Shown: positions 51,473 to 61,442, numbered from the stretch's first letter. The stretch is DNA of 64,000 nucleotides from Oceanirhabdus sp. W0125-5 (GCF_027938815.1 NZ_CP115913.1:5242001-5306000), one strand, 5' to 3'. Numbers and translations are program-made. Notes: generated by a model from the letters alone, not told the origin.

Positions 51473-52141
51473 TTATCTCCTTTCTTTAATATGATTTCGT
51501 AAGTTTCTATTTTTAAATAATAAAGAAATATCTTTTCTTATCAACTCAACAAATACATCTACAATCTCTCCATCAAATTGACCATCTCTATTATTTTGAA
51601 GCTCTTTAATAGCATCATCAATGCTCATGGGTTCTTTATACGTTCTTTGGGATATCATTGCATCAAAAGCATCAGTAATTGTAATAATCCTTGATAAAAG
51701 AGGTATTTCTTCTCTGTATAGCCCATTAGGATAACCTTTTCCATCGCATCTTTCATGATGATGTAAAACTAATTGCGCAGCGACTCTAAACTGTTCAATT
51801 TTTTCTAAAACTTCATACCCTCTTCTAGAATGAGTTTTGATTATCTCATATTCTTCTTGTGATAATTTTGATATCTTATTCAAAATATCATCAGGAATAA
51901 ATATTTTACCTATATCATGCATACTTGAAGCTATAATCAAGTTCTCCATATCCTTCTGTTTAAGATTATATGCTTTACCTATTTCATAAGATAACATAGA
52001 CACTCTAATACAGTGATTAGTAATATCCTGTGATTTGCAAGATATAATACCTTGCATTAAATTTATATAATCTACTACTTTACTACATTTAATAGCTTTC
52101 ATTATATATTCATTAGTAAATACCCCTTTAATTTCATCCAT
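51473..52141 (-). CDS. HD-GYP domain cyclic-di-GMP phosphodiesterase
   Basis: The 222-residue product is a single HD-GYP domain: NHCIRVSMLSYEIGKAY, the metal-binding SMHDIGKIFIPD, HSRRGYEVL and HHERCDGKGYPNGL (the GYP part). Such domains hydrolyse cyclic-di-GMP to GMP and so favour motility over sessile life. There is no receiver or other sensory domain. GAGGTGTTTTG precedes ATG 52141 (an in-frame TTG one codon earlier is less likely). It is followed after 5 bases by a chemotaxis receptor gene, joining c-di-GMP turnover with taxis. Confidence 0.93.
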   Translation of the reverse strand: MDEIKGVFTNEYIMKAIKCSKVVDYINLMQGIISCKSQDITNHCIRVSMLSYEIGKAYNLKQKDMENLIIASSMHDIGKIFIPDDILNKISKLSQEEYEIIKTHSRRGYEVLEKIEQFRVAAQLVLHHHERCDGKGYPNGLYREEIPLLSRIITITDAFDAMISQRTYKEPMSIDDAIKELQNNRDGQFDGEIVDVFVELIRKDISLLFKNRNLRNHIKERR

Positions 52142-52264
52142 CAAAACACCTCTTCTTCATCGCCATAATATCCTATAATTAACTTATTTTTCTTCAATTT
52201 ATTATATTTTCCGACTATTAATTATACTTTTCAACATCATTCTATTCAATAAACTAATCGAAAA

Positions 52265-52320
52265 TGTCAATAAAGAGTCATTGACACTTTATTGACATTC
52301 ACTTTTTTTGTTAATATATA
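52265..52320 (+). promoter_or_regulatory. Promoter with 33-bp near-palindromic operator before the large XRE gene
   Basis: TGTCAATAAAG (52265-52275) and CTTTATTGACA (52287-52297) are perfect 11-bp inverted repeats; the centre GTCATTGAC is itself a palindrome, so 30 of 33 positions are symmetric. The right end is the -35 box TTGACA (52292-52297); TATATA (52315-52320) lies 17 bases on. A dimer of an HTH protein bound here would block the promoter; the XRE-type product behind is the obvious candidate. Confidence 0.7.
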
Positions 52321-52433
52321 TAAAATTTAATTTTTATTTAGAAAAAATCCATTTTTTATAGTATAATTTTAGTAATATGATTAATCATATTAATTTTTAT
52401 ATTAAATATAAAACTACTTGTAAAGGTGATTAT

Positions 52434-54080
52434 ATGCATAATAACTCAAACTTCGGAATATCCCTTACTCAACTACTGAATATTTTAAATATAAGTGGTA
52501 AAAAATTAGCTACCGCGCTTAATGTTGATCCTTCTTTAATAAGTAAATGGAAAACTGGCAAAAGAAAAATAAACGCTAACTCAAACTACTTAGGATTAAT
52601 CTCAAATTATTTAGCTGACAATATTATTAATGAATATCAGAGTCAAGAAATTATAAACTTATTTACTAGCTTTAATATTTCCTTAGATGATAATCATTGT
52701 TGTAACATGAGTGAATATATAAATAAAATTTTACTAACCTCTCTTCATACCTCATCATCTATAAATAATATTAACAACACACTAAAAAATATAGATAGAG
52801 TTACTTATAGCTCTATAATAAATACTAATAACAATCAAAAATCAAATGACTTTATTAAAAATCATAATGCTAATAATAGTACTCTTGATCCCATACATAT
52901 TATATCTGGTAAATATGGTTACTCAAGTAATTTCGAGATAATACTAGGTCATAAAAACATAATAAATACCGCCTTAGATTTATTAAAAAGTTTGAAAAAA
53001 AAGCCCTCAAACATCAATGATTCTATTTTGATAACTTTTTTTACTGAATTAGATTCTTTTTCTAACTATGAAGAAACTTATTATGAATGGAATAACACCT
53101 TATTAGAAGTGCAAAAAAAAGGATGGAATATTACTAAATTCATATCCTTAATGAAGAATAAAGATAGAAATATAAAAATAATAAGTGAATTTCTAATGAA
53201 TTTCAACTTACAAAGATATGATTTAAATTACTTAAATAATCATGATTCTCTTATACATTTTAAGGAATTTATAATAATACCCACAGTAGGTGTTTTAATA
53301 TGCTTTTGCAATGAGAATGTTAATAAAATTGACTTTGCTTTTCTAATAAGAGATGAGATGGTATTAACTATTCTACAAAAAACTTTAAGTAATTACTATA
53401 ATTCTTCTTCACCTATTATAAACAATAAATATACTAAAATAGACCTAGATTTACTATCTGAACTAACATTGTCTGAAGAATCAAAGGGAAATAGATTTGC
53501 TTTAAATCCTGAGTTGAATTTATTTACTCTTCCATTAAATAGTTCAAATTATACATTCTTAAACAATGAAAAACTATCTGATAAGGAACTTTCAAAAATG
53601 ATTTTATTTCATGAAAGAAGAGTTGAGGCATTTAAAACCCAACTGAAAAACTTTAAATTCTATGCTATTTCATCAAAACAATCTATTATAGATTTTATTG
53701 AAAATAACGGAAATAATATAAATCCCCAAGTTTCTTTTGATATTCTTATTCATTTAGAAAATATGATAAATTTACTTGAAAACAATGATAATTATCAAAT
53801 TGCATTATTAAATGATACCAGTGAAAAAGATTTATCCCATGTTTCTTATATGATAAAGGATTATGATGCTGTATTCGTTCAAAGCGATAACCAAAATAAT
53901 ACTTCGTCAAAGGATAACTCACACAATAATCTATGTATTTCTATTACTGAACCTACTATAGTAAATGGTTTCTGTAATCATTTTTGGGATTTATGGAATA
54001 CTATCTCTCCAATCAACAAAGACAAGAAATCAGTTGTTTCATGGCTAAAATCACAAGTAAAAGTGTTAAAAAACCCTTAA
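52434..54080 (+). CDS. Large protein with N-terminal XRE helix-turn-helix, unknown C-terminal domain
   Basis: From ATG 52434, after AAAGGTGATTAT, the product is 548 residues. The N-terminal part is a Cro/CI-type HTH (LTQLLNILNISGKKLATALNVDPSLISKWKTGKRKI, about 9-45). The rest has no recognised domain; it is very rich in Asn, Ser and Ile with low-complexity polar stretches (SINNINNTLKNI, NTSSKDNSHNN) and few membrane segments. The length is far above ordinary XRE repressors. The promoter carries a strong palindrome, so it may repress itself. Possibly a sporulation- or phase-type regulator, but that is a guess. Confidence 0.75.
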   Translation: MHNNSNFGISLTQLLNILNISGKKLATALNVDPSLISKWKTGKRKINANSNYLGLISNYLADNIINEYQSQEIINLFTSFNISLDDNHCCNMSEYINKILLTSLHTSSSINNINNTLKNIDRVTYSSIINTNNNQKSNDFIKNHNANNSTLDPIHIISGKYGYSSNFEIILGHKNIINTALDLLKSLKKKPSNINDSILITFFTELDSFSNYEETYYEWNNTLLEVQKKGWNITKFISLMKNKDRNIKIISEFLMNFNLQRYDLNYLNNHDSLIHFKEFIIIPTVGVLICFCNENVNKIDFAFLIRDEMVLTILQKTLSNYYNSSSPIINNKYTKIDLDLLSELTLSEESKGNRFALNPELNLFTLPLNSSNYTFLNNEKLSDKELSKMILFHERRVEAFKTQLKNFKFYAISSKQSIIDFIENNGNNINPQVSFDILIHLENMINLLENNDNYQIALLNDTSEKDLSHVSYMIKDYDAVFVQSDNQNNTSSKDNSHNNLCISITEPTIVNGFCNHFWDLWNTISPINKDKKSVVSWLKSQVKVLKNP

Positions 54081-54124
54081 TTGTAAAATTTGCTTTTCTA
54101 TCAAATTTTCTATGTAATAAAATT

Positions 54125-54156
54125 GGACAGGTTTATCTCAAAAGATAAATCTGTCC
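54125..54156. terminator. Bidirectional terminator
   Basis: GGACAGGTTTATCT and AGATAAATCTGTCC form a 14-bp stem with one G-T pair between convergent genes. Confidence 0.75.
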
Positions 54157-54164
54157 ACCATGTT

Positions 54165-54479
54165 CTATACTTCCTTATTCACTTTTTCTATAAGTTTAAA
54201 AAAGTCTTCCTGACTTTTACGCTCTAAGTACATGTTTAAAAGTGCCTGAGTAGACATTTTATTAAACCCTTTCCACCCATTGTTTAGTATTTGAGATAAC
54301 ATACTTATGAAATTATCCTTACCTTTATCCATATCCTTTAGCATATTATCTCCTATATCATTTATCAATTCTTCTTTTAAATTTTCTCTAATCTTTTCAT
54401 TATACTTTTTCATAAACTCCTGTGTCTCTTCAGGATATCCTGAAAAATTTTCTGACATTATATCTTGAATATTAAACAT
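54165..54479 (-). CDS. Small helical cytoplasmic protein, unknown
   Basis: From ATG 54479 (TTGGAGGAAAGT just before) the product is 104 residues, all helical by composition and highly charged: FSGYPEETQEFMKKYNEKIRENLKEELIND...FISMLSQILNNGWKGFNKMSTQALLNMYLERKSQ. No family recognised. The in-frame start at 54518 lacks a binding site. Confidence 0.7.
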   Translation of the reverse strand: MFNIQDIMSENFSGYPEETQEFMKKYNEKIRENLKEELINDIGDNMLKDMDKGKDNFISMLSQILNNGWKGFNKMSTQALLNMYLERKSQEDFFKLIEKVNKEV

Positions 54480-54600
54480 ACTTTCCTCCAAAAATATAAA
54501 TAGTATCTTATTGCACATACACCATTTATAATATACTTAAGATAAATCACTTTCAACTTTTTTTGCTATGGGGTCTGACCCCATTACATTTTTTTCTTTA

Positions 54601-55356
54601 TTATTTTAATTCCTTTAGCTTTTCTTTTGCTTCCTCTACTATGTATAATTTATTACCCAATTCTACTATTTTAGTATATTGTTCTATAGCTTTTTCTCTT
54701 GCTCCCAGCTTTTCATTAATTCGCGCAAGTCCATGTAACGCAGCTATCCTATGACGTTTGCTAAATCCTTCCTCATATAATTCTTCAAATTTCTTTTTGC
54801 TTTCTTCATATTTCCCATGAATAAATTCTCTTTCAGCTACAAGAAATTTAATTCTTCTCTTAAATCTTGGTTTGTCTGATAAAATACAATCCTGTAGTAA
54901 ATTAATAAATTCTGTTTCATATAATTTATCAGCTTCTTCAATCTCTCCAAGGTCATATAAACATAAAATATAATTAATAGTGTATATCAACAACGCACCA
55001 TTTTTTCTTGAAAGTATTCCTTTATCCATATCTATTAGTATACTCTTTGCTTCTTCAACTTTCCCCATACAACACAAAGCCGCAGCCTTGTCCACATTTA
55101 AGTATGCATTAAGCTTAGGCTTTTTTCCTGTAATCTCCCTCTGCTTCTCTGTCCTATCTAAAAAAGCTTCAGGATCACATTTATCATTCAACAAACTTAA
55201 TCTATCTTTAGTTCTTTTTATAGAAATCGACATATATGCTGTTATTATTGCTATAAACGTTATAATACCTGCTAAAGGTAAATCAACTCCTAAAATCACT
55301 AATACCAACATTGTTATTGCTGTAGAAGCAACTAATACACCTCTTTTTATTAACAT
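54601..55356 (-). CDS. Membrane-anchored TPR-like protein, unknown
   Basis: The 251-residue product has two N-terminal membrane helices (about 7-24 and 29-46) and a cytoplasmic helical domain with tetratricopeptide-like pattern: AALCCMGKVEEAKSILID, YILCLYDLGEIEEADKLY, HGKYEESKKKFEELYE, ARINEKLGAREKAIEQYTKIV. Such repeats bind protein partners. AAGGAGATATATAAG precedes ATG 55356. It seems to be transcribed alone; no partner is evident. Confidence 0.78.
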   Translation of the reverse strand: MLIKRGVLVASTAITMLVLVILGVDLPLAGIITFIAIITAYMSISIKRTKDRLSLLNDKCDPEAFLDRTEKQREITGKKPKLNAYLNVDKAAALCCMGKVEEAKSILIDMDKGILSRKNGALLIYTINYILCLYDLGEIEEADKLYETEFINLLQDCILSDKPRFKRRIKFLVAEREFIHGKYEESKKKFEELYEEGFSKRHRIAALHGLARINEKLGAREKAIEQYTKIVELGNKLYIVEEAKEKLKELK

Positions 55357-55518
55357 CTTATATATCTCCTTTTGTTCACAATGTAATTTATCTTTAATTG
55401 AAATTTTACGTTAATATTATATTTCAACGCTATATCCATCTTTGCAAACTCATTAATATATTATATCATTTTATTCTTTTATTTACAGTATATGTATTTT
55501 GCAAATAAAAAATAAAGA

Positions 55519-55547
55519 ACACTCAAAGCTTAGTCAACTTTGAGTGT
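55519..55547 (-). terminator. Intrinsic terminator
   Basis: ACACTCAAAG and CTTTGAGTGT form a perfect 10-bp stem; minus strand continues with T-rich sequence. It closes the unit 55589-55945. Confidence 0.75.
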
Positions 55548-55588
55548 CATATAAAATACACTTTACTTATATATTTTAAATTAGTTTT

Positions 55589-55945
55589 TTATTTGCTAAT
55601 ATCCATATTCAAATGCCCGTTTACCACTATCTTTTTAACAATAACACCGCCCCCCTTAGTAACAATTGCTCCTTTTCCAATATTATTAGCTGTTGTATTA
55701 TTACTAACTTGTCCTCCAATGGCAGTTATTGTTTCTTCTCCAGCATTTGCATTATCCTTATTCTTATTTTTACTACTTGTTACTCTTCCAATTGTAAATG
55801 CAACTACAGCAACTCCAATTCCTTTACCTATATTCTTAGCTCTTTCTATTCCTTCATCAGACATTCCAAACTTATCCTTAGCTATCTTCTTTAGCTTTTT
55901 CCGTGATTTAACTGTAATACTTTTTACTTTATCTACTTTCCCCAT
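55589..55945 (-). CDS. Small basic protein with C-terminal beta-type tail, unknown
   Basis: From ATG 55945, 4 bases after GGAGGG, the product is 118 residues. The N-terminal half is strongly basic (VKSITVKSRKKLKKIAKDKFGMSDEG), then a glycine/valine hydrophobic stretch (IGKGIGVAVVAFTIGRV, about 43-60), a polar linker, and a repeat-like tail TAIGGQVSNNTTANNIGKGAIVT. No family recognised. Confidence 0.65.
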   Translation of the reverse strand: MGKVDKVKSITVKSRKKLKKIAKDKFGMSDEGIERAKNIGKGIGVAVVAFTIGRVTSSKNKNKDNANAGEETITAIGGQVSNNTTANNIGKGAIVTKGGGVIVKKIVVNGHLNMDISK

Positions 55946-56139
55946 TTTACCCTCCATTATTTTTATTATTTAATCTATAAACTTTTTGTTTCAATTAAAT
56001 ACTATGTAAATACATCGCTAAACTTTCTAATTAATTTATTCATTATTTACTTATATATCTTTGTTGCATAATATTAATAGGGTTTATAGTATAATTTTAC
56101 CACATTAACTTTAATATGTATTAATAAAATTCTCCAATA

Positions 56140-56162
56140 AAAAAGCAACCTCTTGGGTTGCT
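56140..56162 (-). terminator. Terminator after the 56173-56352 gene
   Basis: AGCAACC and GGTTGCT form a 7-bp stem; T6 follows on the minus strand. Confidence 0.65.
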
Positions 56163-56172
56163 ACATTCAATT

Positions 56173-56352
56173 CTATTCTTCTTCAGTATTAATAAATCTA
56201 ATATAATATGCCACTCTTGTTGATTCTTCTCTTTTATTTACAATTTCATATTCTTTACCTTTAAGTTCTTCAACTTCCTCTAATGCACCACTATAAATAT
56301 TTATTCTTATTATTTCACTAGTATGATCTTTAAATATTTTGTATTTTCCCAT
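56173..56352 (-). CDS. Small acidic protein, unknown
   Basis: From ATG 56352, preceded by AAGGAG at 8 bases, the 59-residue product (MGKYKIFKDHTSEIIRINIY...ELKGKEYEIVNKREESTRVA) is likely a small beta-type cytoplasmic protein ending with acidic residues. No family recognised. The upstream start at 56385 overlaps the binding site and is unlikely. Confidence 0.6.
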   Translation of the reverse strand: MGKYKIFKDHTSEIIRINIYSGALEEVEELKGKEYEIVNKREESTRVAYYIRFINTEEE

Positions 56353-56572
56353 CTTCTTCTCCTTGTAAATACTTCCTAAAATCACTCTTTCATGTTATAG
56401 AAGCTTTTTTATTTTAATTAAGCATATCACATGCTTCTTTCCACAACTAACTTTTTTTAATAATAAATATTACAATACTTATGTTATTACTTAAAATTAT
56501 ACATATTATTACTGTTAATGGCAAGCATTTTATAAAATTTTCGACAAATAATTCTTTTTGCTTTCAACTTGC

Positions 56573-56602
56573 AAAAAAAAAGAGCTAACCAGCTCTTTTT
56601 TT
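56573..56602 (-). terminator. Terminator of the MMPL operon
   Basis: AAAAAGAGCT and AGCTCTTTTT form a perfect stem with long A- and T-runs. Confidence 0.8.
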
Positions 56603-56619
56603 GTTTTATTAATAAGTAA

Positions 56620-59202
56620 CTAATTAAACAAATTTTTCACCCAATTAATAAATCCTTTTTCCTCCTTTTTAGATGAGCTTATATTACTCATTGCATCTTT
56701 ATTCAACAATTCTTCATTTTTATCAATTTTAATAGATTCAGTCTTCATCACAAATTTAACCTTACCACCCATATTATCACCAATATCCGTAAAGGCCTCG
56801 TAACTTTCAGATAACTTTACTATTTGATCTTTTATATCTATTAAATAATTAACATCTTCAATCTTATGGTCTAGTTCTTGGTAAGTTTTCTTTATGCCTT
56901 CTTCATGGAACTTCTTCATATTAACACTTAATTCTTCTGCACCACTAGATAGTTTTTCACATCCTTCATTTAATGCATCTCCCCCAGCAACAAGTTTATC
57001 TACACCATCTTTTAGTTCCGGAAGCTTACTTTCTAATCCGAGAACTCCTTCAGTGTAAAGTTTATTCAGCCCCAAAGAAACCTGTTCTGCACCTGCAACT
57101 AATTTTGGAGTTTTTTCTGTAATTCCTTTTGCTCCTTGCTCTAATTTAGCCGCTCCTTCATTAAGATTAGCTAGTCCTTCTGATAAACCACTTATTCCTC
57201 CATTTAATTGCTCTATCCCTGAATTTAACTTAGCCGCTCCCCCTTTTAATCCTTCTGCACCTGCAGATAATTTCTGTGAAGCAGGTTTTAATTGTTGTCC
57301 ACCATCAGAAATAGCTTTCATTCCATCAGCTAATTTAATACTTCCAAATTTAAATTCATTCATCTTCTTAGAGTATTCCTTAGTCCCCTCTGAAAGTGCT
57401 TGTGCTCCTGCATCTATTTTTTTTATTCCCTCATTTAATTTACCAAAACCACCAAATATCTCATTTTGAGCTCCTAAGTATTGAGCAAATCCAGCCTCCA
57501 TATTCACTGATCCCTGCTCCAAAGCTGCCATACCCTTATTTAGATTATCAAGACCTAAAATAAGCTGACTGCTTGATACTTTCAATCCATCTATAGCTTT
57601 TTTCTGCATAGCTAATTGAACTTCTAGTTTTCCAACTAATTCTTCATTACCTGGAATCTTTTTTAATCCTTGTATAGCATTCTGTAATTGAGTATTAGAT
57701 TCTAAAAGCCCCTCAATTATCTTTAATTCTTGTTCTTTTCCACCTTTAATCTTTTTAACACCCTCTAGACTTTCATCTGCTCCTTTTGATAAATTTGCAA
57801 GTCCATCTTTTAATTCTTTATTTGAAGCTTGTAGTTTACTAATTCCACCTTTAATAAGCGTTGAATTATCTGAAATATCTTTTATTCCACTAGATAATTT
57901 AGCAGTATTGATAGATATTTCATTTGCACCTTGAGATAATTTTTCTGCTCCTTCTGCTAATTCTCTACTTGATTTTTCTGCTTTAGCACTTCCTTGTACC
58001 AGCATAGTTGTTCCTTCTGCTATCTTTATAGAAGCATTTGCAAACTCCTTAGTTTTTCCAGCATATTCTTCTGCACCAGTTACAAAATTCTTTCCACCAA
58101 CCACAAATTGTTTTGTTCCTTCAACATACTTAACTGCTCCTTCTGAAAAACTAACCGCTCCTGGACCAAACTGTTCAATTCCCTTAGCTAACTCTTTAAT
58201 ACCTGAAGCTACCTGAGCACCTCCATCTTTTGCACTCTTTGTTCCTTTAACAAGCTGACCAACACCCTCACTTAGAGGAGTCATTCCTTCAGCAAATTTG
58301 TGTAATCCACTATTGAATTCACCCATTTTTTCTGTAAATGTACTCATACCATCTGAAAGTTCTCTACTTCCATCAGATAATTTTCCACTTGCATCTTTCA
58401 GTTCTATAAGCCCATCCATTAACTCATCAAAAGCATCGGCTTTCTTTAATTTATCTTTTATCTTAATATTTGGTGTTGCAGTAATCATTATAGAACCAAG
58501 TTCAAATTCTTCAGCATCTGCTGTAATCTCAAGATATTGAGGTAAGTTCAAAGATTCTTTAAACTCCTTAAAAAATTCACTTTCTTCAAAACTCTCTTGA
58601 AGTCCTGGCAATGAGATGAATGTAACCACCTGATTATTACCATCACCAATCATCTCTCCACCATTGATTTTTACATTTTTAAACTTATCAATTGGAAGAC
58701 TTACCACTGTTACAGCTGCAAATGGAGTGTAAATTTTCCTCTTCTTCCCCTTAACTAAAACCTCATGTTCTTCTCTATTAAAGTATTCAATTTTAATTTT
58801 CACCTTTCCAGCTTTACCTGCAAGCTCTTCTGGTTGTATTTCCTCACCATCTATTGTATAAGTTATTTTAATCTCTAAAGGTAATTGTTTATCAGAGTTT
58901 CCTTGATAAAATATATCATTATTATTAACTTTCCAAACAAGATTTCCATCCTTCTCAGTTGGCAACTCTTCCCCCTTAAGATTCCTTATATTCGTTAAGT
59001 CTGATCTATCATAAATCTCTATATTCTTTTCATCACTATGAATCCAATCGCTTACAATTGTCTTTTTAGTCTCTCCATTTTGAGAAAGTATAACATAAAC
59101 AGATTCATCTTTTTTAATAATATCCTGTGCATAGACAGCATTTGTTCCTAATAATGAAGCCGCAATTACTAAACAGGCTACTCTTTTTGACATACATTTC
59201 AT
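56620..59202 (-). CDS. Secreted heptad-repeat protein (YhgE/Pip-like), partner of MMPL transporter
   Basis: From ATG 59202, after GGAGG, the 860-residue product has a signal peptide (KCMSKRVACLVIAASLLGTN, cleavage near residue 23-25) and an N-terminal beta domain (about 30-240). A very long helical region (about 260-790) follows with heptads of the form hxxGxxx: LAKGIEQ FGPGAVS FSEGAVK YVEGTKQ and dozens more. Such Gly-heptad regions occur in YhgE/Pip-type proteins, beside MMPL transporters. It ends in an amphipathic FINWVKNLFN. It has no strong C-terminal membrane helix. It is translated 24 bases after the MMPL gene, so the two probably build one export machine at the cell surface. Confidence 0.85.
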   Translation of the reverse strand: MKCMSKRVACLVIAASLLGTNAVYAQDIIKKDESVYVILSQNGETKKTIVSDWIHSDEKNIEIYDRSDLTNIRNLKGEELPTEKDGNLVWKVNNNDIFYQGNSDKQLPLEIKITYTIDGEEIQPEELAGKAGKVKIKIEYFNREEHEVLVKGKKRKIYTPFAAVTVVSLPIDKFKNVKINGGEMIGDGNNQVVTFISLPGLQESFEESEFFKEFKESLNLPQYLEITADAEEFELGSIMITATPNIKIKDKLKKADAFDELMDGLIELKDASGKLSDGSRELSDGMSTFTEKMGEFNSGLHKFAEGMTPLSEGVGQLVKGTKSAKDGGAQVASGIKELAKGIEQFGPGAVSFSEGAVKYVEGTKQFVVGGKNFVTGAEEYAGKTKEFANASIKIAEGTTMLVQGSAKAEKSSRELAEGAEKLSQGANEISINTAKLSSGIKDISDNSTLIKGGISKLQASNKELKDGLANLSKGADESLEGVKKIKGGKEQELKIIEGLLESNTQLQNAIQGLKKIPGNEELVGKLEVQLAMQKKAIDGLKVSSSQLILGLDNLNKGMAALEQGSVNMEAGFAQYLGAQNEIFGGFGKLNEGIKKIDAGAQALSEGTKEYSKKMNEFKFGSIKLADGMKAISDGGQQLKPASQKLSAGAEGLKGGAAKLNSGIEQLNGGISGLSEGLANLNEGAAKLEQGAKGITEKTPKLVAGAEQVSLGLNKLYTEGVLGLESKLPELKDGVDKLVAGGDALNEGCEKLSSGAEELSVNMKKFHEEGIKKTYQELDHKIEDVNYLIDIKDQIVKLSESYEAFTDIGDNMGGKVKFVMKTESIKIDKNEELLNKDAMSNISSSKKEEKGFINWVKNLFN

Positions 59203-59226
59203 TTTTAATTCCTCCAATTTATATTA

Positions 59227-61320
59227 TTAAGAATTATATACCGCTTCTTTTTTTATTTCTTTTTCCTTCCAATTTCTTGTTGTTACAGATATAAGTTTTT
59301 CGCTTGCTAATAATATGGATGGAAGAACAAATACTATTACAACCATACTTATTACTGCTCCTCTAGACATCATGAAGCATAATGCTTTTATAAGTTCCAT
59401 ATCTGATATAACACTTACACCAAATGTAGCAACGAAAAATGTTAATGCACTTGTCACTATTGATCTTGCAGAACCTTTTACTGCAATCTCAGCTGCTTTA
59501 AACTTATCATGTCCATTTCTTAACTCTTCTCTAAATCTAGTTGTCATCAAAATAGCATAATCAACTGTTGCTCCTAGTTGTATACACCCTATTACTATAG
59601 AAGCTATAAATGGTATTGTGGTTCCAGTATAGAATGGTATACCCATATTAATGAATATTGCAAGTTCTATTGACATAACAAGAATTACTGGTATAGTAAC
59701 AGAGCCAAATATCAATAGTATTATTAAGAAAATGGCTAATATTGACGCAAAACTTACTCGTTTAAAATCAGTTTCCGAAATCTTAATTAAATCCTTAGTA
59801 AGTGGTCCTTCACCTGTAATCATGGCATTTTTATCATAGCTTTTAGCTATACTTATAATTTCCTCTATCTGAGCATTTTCTTCTGCTCTTGCTGCTTTAT
59901 ATTTTGAATTTGCTAATATCAATTTGTATCCATTACTTTCAATTTTCTGTTTTATATCTTCTGGAATAAATTCTTCAGGAATTTCCGGTCCCACGTATTT
60001 ATCAGCTGCGATAACCTTTTCTATTCCATCAACCTTCTCCATCTTCTGAACCATTTCCTTAACTTTATAAGAAGGTAATTTATCACTTATAAGTATGAAG
60101 TGAGTTGTAATCATGTTGTACTGTTCTTTTAATTTATTTGTAGCTACAATAGACTTCATATCTCTTGGTAATGATTCATCTAAGTTGTAATATACCCCAG
60201 TATTAACCTTTCCGTATATTGAAGGTATAAATGCTATTAAGAAAATTACTATAAATAATTTATATTTCTTTGTTACAAAGGATGCAGTCTTCTCAAAGGT
60301 TGGAAGTAATGTTCTATGACTAAACCTGTGAATAGGCTTATCAAAAATAAGTAGTAATGCTGGTAATACAGTTATTGTACAAATAACTCCTAATAACACT
60401 CCCTTAGCCATTACTATTCCAATATCTTTACCTAAAGTTAATTGCATTGCACATAATGCTAAGAATCCAGCTATTGTTGTTAATGAACTTCCTGATATAG
60501 AAACTATAGTTTTTGATATTGCTTCAGCCATAGCTTCTGTCTTATCACTGAATTTTTCTCTCTCTTCATCATATCTATGAAGTAGGAATATAGAATAATC
60601 CATTGTAACTCCCAGTTGGAGAACCCCTGCAATTGCTTTAGTTATATATGATATTTCACCTAAAAATATGTTTGTTCCCATATTATAAAGTACTGCAAAT
60701 CCTATACCCACCAAGAATATAAATGGTATAATTGTGGATTTCATTGTCATTGCTAGTACAATAATTGATAGTACAACTGCAATTAGAATATAGAAAGGAG
60801 TCTCTCTATCTGATAAATCTTTTGTATCCTTCACTATAGCAGTAACTCCACTTAGGAAACTCTGTTTTCCTGCTACTTTTCTAATATCATCTATAGCTTT
60901 ATGCGTTTCATCTGATATTTTTTCATACTCAAAGTTAATTAGTAGAATTGTTGAGTTCTCACTAAAAAACACCTGTCTAATATCATCTGGAAACATATCA
61001 TCTGGAATGCTTACATTTAATAAATCATCAATCCATATAACATCCTTAATATTTTCAATGTTACTGATCTTATTTTTAAGTTTGAGTATATCATTGGTCT
61101 CCATTCCTTCTACAATTAACATGGAAGATTCAGCTGCTGTAAAATTCTCGCTTAATATCTTTTGCCCCTCAGTGGAGTCAAGTCCCGCTGGAACATAATC
61201 CAAAATACTATAATTAATGCGGGTATTTATTGTTCCATATATGGCCGGAACTAGTAATACCGTTGCAATAATTAAAACTAAAATCCTCTGTTTGGCAATA
61301 AACCTCCCAAACTTCTTCAT
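59227..61320 (-). CDS. MMPL/RND-family transporter
   Basis: The 697-residue product has the MMPL architecture: one N-terminal helix, an outside domain, helices 2-6 (about 175-330 with GVTMDYSIFLLHRYDEE), helix 7, a second outside domain, and helices 8-12 (about 530-670 with GATVDYAILMTTRFREE). The GxxxDY motif with its Asp, needed for proton coupling, is present in both halves. MMPL proteins export lipids or hydrophobic compounds. AGGAG lies 8 bases before ATG 61320. It is controlled by the TetR protein behind it through two operators. Confidence 0.94.
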   Translation of the reverse strand: MKKFGRFIAKQRILVLIIATVLLVPAIYGTINTRINYSILDYVPAGLDSTEGQKILSENFTAAESSMLIVEGMETNDILKLKNKISNIENIKDVIWIDDLLNVSIPDDMFPDDIRQVFFSENSTILLINFEYEKISDETHKAIDDIRKVAGKQSFLSGVTAIVKDTKDLSDRETPFYILIAVVLSIIVLAMTMKSTIIPFIFLVGIGFAVLYNMGTNIFLGEISYITKAIAGVLQLGVTMDYSIFLLHRYDEEREKFSDKTEAMAEAISKTIVSISGSSLTTIAGFLALCAMQLTLGKDIGIVMAKGVLLGVICTITVLPALLLIFDKPIHRFSHRTLLPTFEKTASFVTKKYKLFIVIFLIAFIPSIYGKVNTGVYYNLDESLPRDMKSIVATNKLKEQYNMITTHFILISDKLPSYKVKEMVQKMEKVDGIEKVIAADKYVGPEIPEEFIPEDIKQKIESNGYKLILANSKYKAARAEENAQIEEIISIAKSYDKNAMITGEGPLTKDLIKISETDFKRVSFASILAIFLIILLIFGSVTIPVILVMSIELAIFINMGIPFYTGTTIPFIASIVIGCIQLGATVDYAILMTTRFREELRNGHDKFKAAEIAVKGSARSIVTSALTFFVATFGVSVISDMELIKALCFMMSRGAVISMVVIVFVLPSILLASEKLISVTTRNWKEKEIKKEAVYNS

Positions 61321-61346
61321 AATCCCATCTCCTCACAAATCTTTTC

Positions 61347-61405
61347 TGACCAACGGTCATTTTTATCACAAAAACATTATACTCCCCAAAATGACCATTG
61401 GTCAA
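61347..61405 (-). promoter_or_regulatory. MMPL operon promoter with two TetR-type operators
   Basis: On the minus strand TTGACC (61400-61405), 18 bases, TATAAT (61376-61381). Operator 1 TGACCATTGGTCA (61392-61404) covers the -35 box; operator 2 TGACCAACGGTCA (61347-61359) lies just downstream of the start of transcription. Both share TGACC-N3-GGTCA, a perfect dyad, as expected for a TetR dimer. Confidence 0.85.
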
Positions 61406-61442
61406 TATTTTATTTGTTAACTTCTGTAAATAAAGTGTAAAT

